Part shown: piece after piece, positions 58,839 to 64,000 of the stretch | Position numbering within the stretch: the stretch's first letter is position 1 | Layout: each line of letters begins with the position of its first letter | Origin: Silurus meridionalis | Lineage: Eukaryota > Chordata > Actinopteri > Siluriformes > Siluridae | Reading direction: 5' to 3' | NCBI RefSeq assembly: GCF_014805685.1 | Contig: NC_060885.1 | Location: 26,409,632-26,473,631 of the forward strand | Length of the DNA: 64,000 nucleotides | The notes under the pieces: model-generated | Database searches by the model: none | What the model saw: only the letters and a program-made list of their open reading frames with translations | Told to the model about the DNA's origin: nothing | Program-made: the position numbers and the translations under genes

Positions 58839-61178
58839 AAACTTCCAGACTATTGCATTACTTCCTGTTCATTCCTGTTCATTATAACCTGTGATTATAT
58901 AATAATGTGAATATAAAATAAATAAATAAATAAAAGAGAATGGATGGTGAATTAGGGTTTATGGGGTGTAAGGGGTGGTGTATGGAGTGTAAAGTAGTGG
59001 TGTTTGTGGTGTCAGGGGCATATAGGGTGATAGGGGTTTAAAATGGGCCATAAAGCGAGTGTATGGGGTGTTAAAGGAGGTGGAATGTGGTGAAAGAGGG
59101 TGTATAGTGTGTAAAGTGGAAATGTAAGTGGGTGTATGGGATATAAAGCGGGGGTGTATGGGGTGTAAAGCGGGCCAAAGGGTTGCTAAAAAGGGGTATA
59201 TGTGATGTAATGTGGTATAAAGTGAGAGTGTATGGGATATAAAGATGGGTGTATGGGGTATATGTGATGTGGTATAAATTGAGGTTGTATGGGGTATAAA
59301 TGGGGGTGTATGGGATATAAAGTAAGGGGGAAAATGGGATGTAATGTGGTATAAAGTGGGGTTGTATGGCGTATACAGTAGGGGCATATGTAATGTAATG
59401 ACTATGGATCATCAGCTCCTACTCTGATGCTGCTGAAACATTACACAGCACAACTAATTCCAAATCATTACTAACTGAAGTCCACAAAGTATCTGCACCT
59501 CCAAAAGCCAATCTGAGCAGACTTCATACTACAGCAGTGACTCTAACACTGTGACACTGTGACACTGTGTGTGTGTATGTGTGTGTGTATACATGCTATG
59601 ATCAACTCTATTTTCCCAGTGGGAGTGTCTCAGTTAAAGTATGTGTTTCCCAGGGGAGGATTAACAATGTCACACCAAACTAAATCAGGAATCGTACTTC
59701 CTGTACAGGGCTATTAGTGTTCCTGCAGATGTCCTGTCACACACTCTCACACTCAAATACACAAACTCTCAGTCCCTGTGCATGTGTGTATGATCATGTG
59801 TCACACAGTGTGTGTACAGTGTGTATAGGTGTACAGTGTTTGTACAGTTTTTATACTGTGTGCATGTGTGTATGTATGTACAATGTGTATGTTTTTATAT
59901 ATGTATGTGTACTCACGCACACACACACACAACTGTGTGACTGATCTGTACAACCCAGACTTAAATACACAACCATACTCACTTCACACATCCCTGTCTT
60001 CAGCACCACTCATATTACTACACTTCATTACTTCATTACAACTGTTTACATGCTGTTTTTGCACATCTTTTTTGACTGCTGCTATTGCTCTTTTGCACAA
60101 CATTTTTTTTTTATATTTTTGTTAATTACAATGTTCACTTTACTCTTTAACACTGCAGTGTGCAATATACAACAAGTTTACTGGTGGCACTATTTTGTGT
60201 TTTGTGTATTTGTCTACACTGTCTTGTGTTGTCTTGCACTGTCCTGTATTGTCTTGCACTGTTTGTGTTGTCTTTGCACTGTTTGCACCAGGTTGCACAT
60301 GATGCACTTTATGTGGTGAGGACACTTACCGTATTTTTCGGACTATAAGCCGCTACTTTTTTCCCATGATTTGAACCCGCGGTTTAAACAACAAAGCAGC
60401 TAATTTATGAATTTTTCCTGGGTTTTTCACGGTTTTACAAACTTCAAGCCAAAAAACTGAACCCCATAACATTAGACCAATTAAATTTCCAACGGAAACG
60501 AAAAAACGCACCTCACCTGTGTTCTGAGCTGCATGGCCTCGGGAGAAAAAACTTCCATCGGGTGATTTTTAAACGCACGACGATGCCAAAAGATAAACTC
60601 CCGAGAGAAATAGTTGTGAAAGGAAGGAGGAAGACAGTGAACAATGACTTTCTTGGTCGGCTACTGTTTGGATACAAGCCGTTGTAACGCGTTGAGTCAG
60701 GGTGAAGGGAGAGCTCGCTTCTGGCATGCTATTCCCAAAATACAGCTATGCTCCTAGAGGAAGCGCACCATATTTCACCCGTTACACTGTGTGTAACGTG
60801 TCTTTCGTTAAAGCCTGTTTAAAAGCTTATTTATGTTAAAAATAAAAATATTTATAAAATTCAGTGGGTGCGGCTTATATATAGGTGCACCTTATAGTCC
60901 TAAATTATGGTACTAGTCTTTAGCACTATGTTGTTTTATGTAGCACAGGGTTCAAGAGAAATCTTGTTTCATTTCACTGTGTACTGCGTCAGCTATATAT
61001 GGTTAAAATGACAATAAAAGCTTCTTGACTTGACGACTTGTGTACAATGTGTGTATACAGGGTGTATATACCTTTTTGCAGGCTCATGTCCACCATGCGT
61101 GGCTCTGCCAGTTCCAGGAAGAAGTTTTTATTCTTCTCGTACTCCTCATCATCTATTATCCTCACCTGGATCATTTTA
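53991..61178 (-). CDS. slc8a: Na+/Ca2+ exchanger (NCX/SLC8 family), 3' half; 5' end beyond the window
   Basis: Minus-strand exons 61178-61072, 58351-58334, 57937-57813, 55402-55303, 55071-54799 and 54367-53991 total 1000 nt. One base completes the incoming codon, then come 332 codons and a stop; all phases agree. NCX proteins exchange 3 Na+ for 1 Ca2+ across the plasma membrane. The first exon (IQVRIIDDEEYEKNKNFFLE) is the alternatively spliced part of Ca2+-binding domain 2. Next come ALLLAD, EEEEARRVAEMGKPILGEHS, KLEVIIEESYEFK, VDKLIKKTNLALVVGTNSWR and an acidic DEDDDD loop. The C-terminal membrane part carries the alpha-2 repeat (GLKDSVTAVVFVALGTSVPD, IGNVTGSNAVNVFVGLG) and ends LEAYCHIQGF. 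The large 5' exon expected for NCX is not in the window. Paralogue unsettled: the residues fit NCX2, NCX3 or fish-specific NCX4. Introns hold hAT, MITE and Tc1 insertions. Confidence 0.96.
54424..54508. repeat. (GAAA)n microsatellite
   Basis: About 20 GAAA units in the last intron of slc8a, close to the acceptor of its final exon. It makes a spurious Lys/Glu frame. Confidence 0.95.
55131..55301. repeat. Two (TG)n microsatellites in an slc8a intron
   Basis: TG blocks at about 55139-55188 and 55243-55300. On the minus strand the second begins immediately after the donor of the 55402-55303 exon, so the donor sequence is GTAC(AC)n. Confidence 0.93.
55575..55989. mobile_element. hAT-like MITE (415 bp)
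   Basis: Inverted ends CAGAGGTGGAAAG and CTTTCCACCTCTG. The flanking 8-mers do not match, so the duplication is lost or the borders are slightly different. Confidence 0.75.
56150..57180. mobile_element. hAT-like element with an inverted pair of transposase first exons
   Basis: The plus strand at about 56505-56600 has ATGGCTGACAGAGGAGAAGA and ACACTTACAAGGACATTTAC. The minus strand at about 57060-57010 has a second version (CACAATGTCTGACAGATG, GATTGCAGATACACTTACAA). The peptide MADRGEE... fits the start of ZMYM1-like hAT transposases common in fish (from memory). Both copies are broken. Outer borders are unclear. Confidence 0.55.
57185..57425 (-). mobile_element. L2-like LINE 3' tail copy
   Basis: Same 3' UTR blocks as 20625 and 36441 (CATTGTCTCAAAGCAGCTTT, CTTGAGAGGAACCAGACTCA). 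It ends in a short (GACTT) pentamer tail at 57187-57200. Confidence 0.8.
57617..57773. repeat. (TG)n ... (TA)n compound microsatellite
   Basis: TG (57618-57668), then TCTG/TCTA tetramers, then TA (57721-57772), ending about 40 bp from the donor of the 57937-57813 slc8a exon. Confidence 0.95.
57974..58042. repeat. (GA)n tract upstream of an slc8a exon
   Basis: About 65 bp of GA-type repeat. On the coding (minus) strand it is a CT-rich run about 35-100 nt before the acceptor at 57938, which could act as an extended polypyrimidine tract. Confidence 0.85.
58334..58351 (-). CDS. slc8a: slc8a 18-nt microexon
   Basis: CTCTGTTGTTAGCTGATG lies between acceptor TCTGCTATAG and donor GTAAGT. Joined to the exons either side it gives ALLLAD and keeps both phases (1 to 1). 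It matches the position of the small cassette exon C in NCX genes, in the cytoplasmic splice region of Ca2+-binding domain 2. Far too short for ordinary gene finders. Confidence 0.85.
58374..58420. repeat. (GA)n tract upstream of the slc8a microexon
   Basis: GA repeat whose coding-strand form is CT-rich, starting about 22 nt upstream of the microexon acceptor. Confidence 0.85.
58775..58840. repeat. (TG)n microsatellite
   Basis: About 60 bp of TG in an slc8a intron. Confidence 0.93.
58940..59405. repeat. Minisatellite GTGTATGGGGTATAAAG
   Basis: More than 15 diverged copies of a unit of about 17-24 bp, such as GTGTATGGGGTGTAAAGC and GGGTGTATGGGATATAAAG. It is G-rich on the plus strand and lies in an slc8a intron. 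Confidence 0.9.
60327..60912. mobile_element. MITE with TACCGTA ends (586 bp)
   Basis: The left end TACCGTATTTTTCGGACTAT and right end ATAGTCCTAAATTATGGTA are imperfect inverse complements, and GCCGC/GCGGC lies further in. No coding sequence. Superfamily not assigned. Confidence 0.75.
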
Positions 61179-61283
61179 CTGACACACACACACACACACA
61201 CACACAGAGTTAGCATGTCACAGTTGGAGAAATAGTCAATGGTCAACCCTGAATACATCCGGGATCTGATCAGTACAAATATA

Positions 61284-62286
61284 CAGTGAGGAAAATAAGT
61301 ATTTGAACACCCTGCTATTTTGCAAGTTCTCCCACTTAGAAATCATGGAGGGGTCTGAAATTGTCATCGTAGGTGCATGTCCACTGTGAGAGACATAATC
61401 TAAAAAAAAATCCAGAAATCACAATGTATGATTTTTTAACTATTTATTTGTATGATACAGCTGCAAATAAGTATTTGAACACCTGAGAAAGTCAATGTTA
61501 ATATTTGGTACAGTAGCCTTTGTTTGCAATTACAGAGGTCAAACGTTTCCTGTAGTTTTTCACCAGGTTTGCACACACTGCAGGAGGGATTTTGGCCCAC
61601 CTCCACACAGATCTTCTCTAGATCAGTCAGGTTTCTGGCCTGTCGCTGAGAAACATGGAGTTTGAGCTCCTCCAAAGATTCTCTATTGGGTTTAGGTCTG
61701 AGACTGGCTAGGCCACGCCAGAACCTTGATATGCTTCTTACAGAACCACTCCTTGGTTATCCTGGCTGTGTGCTTCGGGTCATTGTCACGTTGGAAGAAC
61801 CAGCCTCGACCCATCTTCAATGCTCTAACTGAGGGAAGGAGCTTGTTCCCCAAAATCTCACAATACATGGCCCCGGTCATCCTCTCCTTAATACAGTGCA
61901 GTCGCCTGTCCCATGTGCAGAAAAACACCCCAAAGCATGATGCTACCACCCCCATGCTTCACAGTAGGGATGGTGTTCTTGGGATGGTACTCATCATTCT
62001 TCTTCCTCCAAACACGTTTAGTGGAATTATGACCCAAAAGTTCTATTTTGGTCTCATCTGACCACATGACTTTCTCCCATGACTCCTCTGGATCATCCAA
62101 ATGGTCATTGGCAAACTTAAGACGTGCCTGGACATGTGCTGGTTTAAGCAGGATTGGATTTTTTTTTAGATTATGTCTCTCACAGTGGACATGCACCTAC
62201 GATGACAATTTCAGACCCCCTCCATGATTTCTAAGTGGGAGAACTTGCAAAATAGCAGGGTGTTCAAATACTTATTTTCCTCACTG
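61284..62286 (-). mobile_element. Tc1-like transposon with a broken transposase
   Basis: Inverted ends start CAGTGAGGAAAATAAGTATT and are flanked by TA; a second inverted stretch lies further inside. The minus strand gives [40 protein letters not shown] and [20 protein letters not shown] in shifted frames. Inside an slc8a intron, about 105 bp from the exon at 61178. Confidence 0.94.
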
Positions 62287-62289
62287 TAT

Positions 62290-62345
62290 ATTTATATCTA
62301 CTATACACACACACACACACACACACACACATGCACACACACACA
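62290..62345. repeat. (CA)n microsatellite
   Basis: CA repeat directly right of the Tc1 element. Confidence 0.9.
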
Positions 62346-62439
62346 AAGATCAGGAAACTTTATTCTTAGAGAGGGGGAGCGATAAGTGTATTGACAGTAA
62401 TGAAGATAAATTACCTGTTCATCGTGATGTGTACAACAA

Positions 62440-62840
62440 CCAGTGACTGCCACTGTCTTTAACTCTAACCACATGTCTTTTTATAAGTTATTTAGTTATC
62501 CTGTATAATGAGAACTACAGGTGCCCACACTGCTAACTCTGAAGGACTTAAGGCAGATTTCTGTGTGGATTTAATGGCTGTTTTTCATTACACAATGGCT
62601 GACAGAGGGGAAGAAACTGATTTGGTCACAGATACACCTACAAGGACATTTACAAGACAGACTTTTGAAGAAAAGCTGGGCATCGTGAGAAAAAGTCACC
62701 AATGTGAACCGCTTATACTTGTTTGTTTTCCTTCTTGTAGAATGTGCACAAAACACAAACAATTTGTTTATTTTTTTAATCTTTATTTTATGTTTATTTT
62801 TTTATCTTTATTTCAAATCCCCAAGAAGACCATAATGCAG
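62440..62840 (+). mobile_element. hAT-like transposase first-exon fragment
   Basis: The plus strand encodes MADRGEETDLVTDTPTRTFT followed by RQTFEEKLGIVRKS. This is the best-kept of three copies (others at 56515 and, inverted, 57062). It then runs into non-coding sequence related, in inverse, to 56925-56990. No downstream transposase domain is present. Confidence 0.6.
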
Positions 62841-63420
62841 AAAGGGTCATTTTATTAGGTTAATATCGATGCTTCTTGTAGAGATTATGTATGAGGGTGG
62901 TGCAGTTGTGGCTACAGTGAAAGGAGATGTGTTAAATTGTGTTCATTGGGTTTCTTGCTTTAGTAATGGCATTCATTCTCACTGTTTGAGATATCTGTCT
63001 GTGATGCAGTGCTCTGTTACACTGCGTTTCTCTATAATATTGATGGTTTCTATTGCCATGGCATTAGATGCTAGCATTAGAGGAGCACATCTAGAGTCTA
63101 TAGAGGATTAGTTAGTGTGAGAGCAGTCCAGTTTCTGCAGGGGAAAGTCTGGATGCCTTAGGTGAAGTTAGCATCTGTTAGCATTAAAGCCCTTGCAAAA
63201 TATCTGTACTTTCTACTTCTTCCATTTTCAACACAGGCTCGTTCTGTGAGTTTTAATCTATTTCCTGTCTTTGTATGGATTTTTCAATCTACCACTAATG
63301 TATCATTTCCTGACTCTCACACATCACAGATGTAGATTAGTTTACGAAGCTAACAATGAGCAAGGCAGCAGGCAACAAGAAGTCTAGCTAACAAAGAAGA
63401 GACAGAGGGTGTCAGCGATC
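62841..63420. other. slc8a intron stretch, nothing recognised
   Basis: No exon with splice sites, transposon end or tandem repeat stands out. It would be intron if slc8a extends right as expected. Confidence 0.5.
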
Positions 63421-63500
63421 AAAAAAAAATCAAATCAAATTTTATTTGTCACATACACATACATACAGGGTACGACATGCAGTGAAATGCTTTGTGTGAT
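63421..63500. mobile_element. LINE/SINE 3'-end fragment
   Basis: AAATCAAATTTTATTTGTCACATACACATA followed by GCAGTGAAATGCTT, a common fish LINE tail. Very short, so classification is tentative. Confidence 0.45.
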
Positions 63501-63561
63501 GATGTATGATACATTCATTAGGTAACAAAATGTTAAATTATTTTGTATTAATATATTAATT

Positions 63562-64000
63562 AGGGCTATCAAAAGATTAATAATGCATTAACACTAATTC
63601 ATTTTAACGGCGCAATTTTTATAAACGCGCAATTAATGCAGTGCGCATTTCTGTTTGACCATTTTTATAAAAAAATTAAAACCTTCAGCTTAACACACGT
63701 TTATTTATTTATTTCTTTATTCAGATATTGAAAAAAATACAAAAACAAAAAATTAGTTTCAATCAGTAAATATTTGTTTTATTGATGCGCCAAGTTTTAA
63801 ATCAGCACCAAAATCCACCATGAGGTACACATCCGGTAATTAACCCTCTGGGCTAAACAAACGCACCAATGCGTTTTGTGGCATTTTTTTTCTCATAATG
63901 CCAAAACAAACTAAATTACTTGTCTTTTTTGATCGTACAGATAAGAGCAATACATCAAATCTGTAAAGGGCCTACTTTTATTTGTATACACTCATAATAA
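63562..64000. mobile_element. Probable hAT-like repeat running off the right edge
   Basis: Starts TAGGGCTATCAAAAGATTAA and continues with GCGCAATTAATGCAGTGCGC, a pattern seen in abundant fish hAT-type repeats (memory). The right end lies outside the window, so it cannot be confirmed. Confidence 0.4.

Noticed and set aside
60050..60319. Leucine/cysteine-rich plus-strand frame as a membrane protein
   Set aside because: Low-complexity GTCTTGCACTGT-type repeats in an intron, with no splice context or conserved motif.

Overview
The window is vertebrate, and almost certainly teleost, nuclear DNA. Genes are split by GT/AG introns. CA, GA and TA microsatellites are very abundant. The repeat load is fish-like: Tc1 elements with TA target sites, hAT elements with 8-bp duplications, PIF/Harbinger, CACTA-type elements starting CACTG, and L1, L2-like and RTE retrotransposons. 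An otophysan such as a catfish is plausible, but the species cannot be fixed from sequence alone.

Three host genes can be read. (1) mrpl2, mitochondrial large-subunit ribosomal protein uL2m, minus strand, six coding exons from 4770 to 1703, complete at 302 residues; a separate upstream non-coding exon and promoter are proposed near 5780-5860. (2) A ttc9-type tetratricopeptide protein, plus strand, three exons from 8386 to 14531, complete at 242 residues with a histidine-rich N-terminus; intron 1 is full of Tc1 and LINE remnants. (3) The 3' half of a Na+/Ca2+ exchanger (slc8a family), minus strand, six exons from 61178 to 53991 including an 18-nt microexon; its large 5' exon lies beyond the right edge. 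All exon phases agree in the three models.

The 40 kb between ttc9 and slc8a (about 14.5-53.9 kb) holds no host gene that I can support. It is dominated by two towers of nested transposons. Tower 1: an L1 (minus) was entered by an 18.4-kb CACTA-type element (21152-39560). That element carries a decayed zinc-finger/transposase gene and a second multi-exon accessory gene, and was entered by a hAT element, an L2-like LINE and a Harbinger element. The Harbinger element was entered by a second CACTA-type element, which holds an almost full-length RTE (27446-30566). Tower 2: an L2-like LINE was entered by an L1 (plus, 42.25-47.31 kb), then by a hAT element, then by a second copy of the hAT family seen in tower 1. 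Target-site duplications support most of these steps. A 2.3-kb CA-rich tandem array with higher-order duplication follows (47.8-50.1 kb).

The best leads are the two related CACTA-type elements and their accessory gene, a tRNA-headed SINE built from both ends of the local RTE, the nested insertion record, and the possible CRE-driven 5' exon of mrpl2. All transposon coding regions seen here are broken by frameshifts, stops or insertions, so no active element is claimed.
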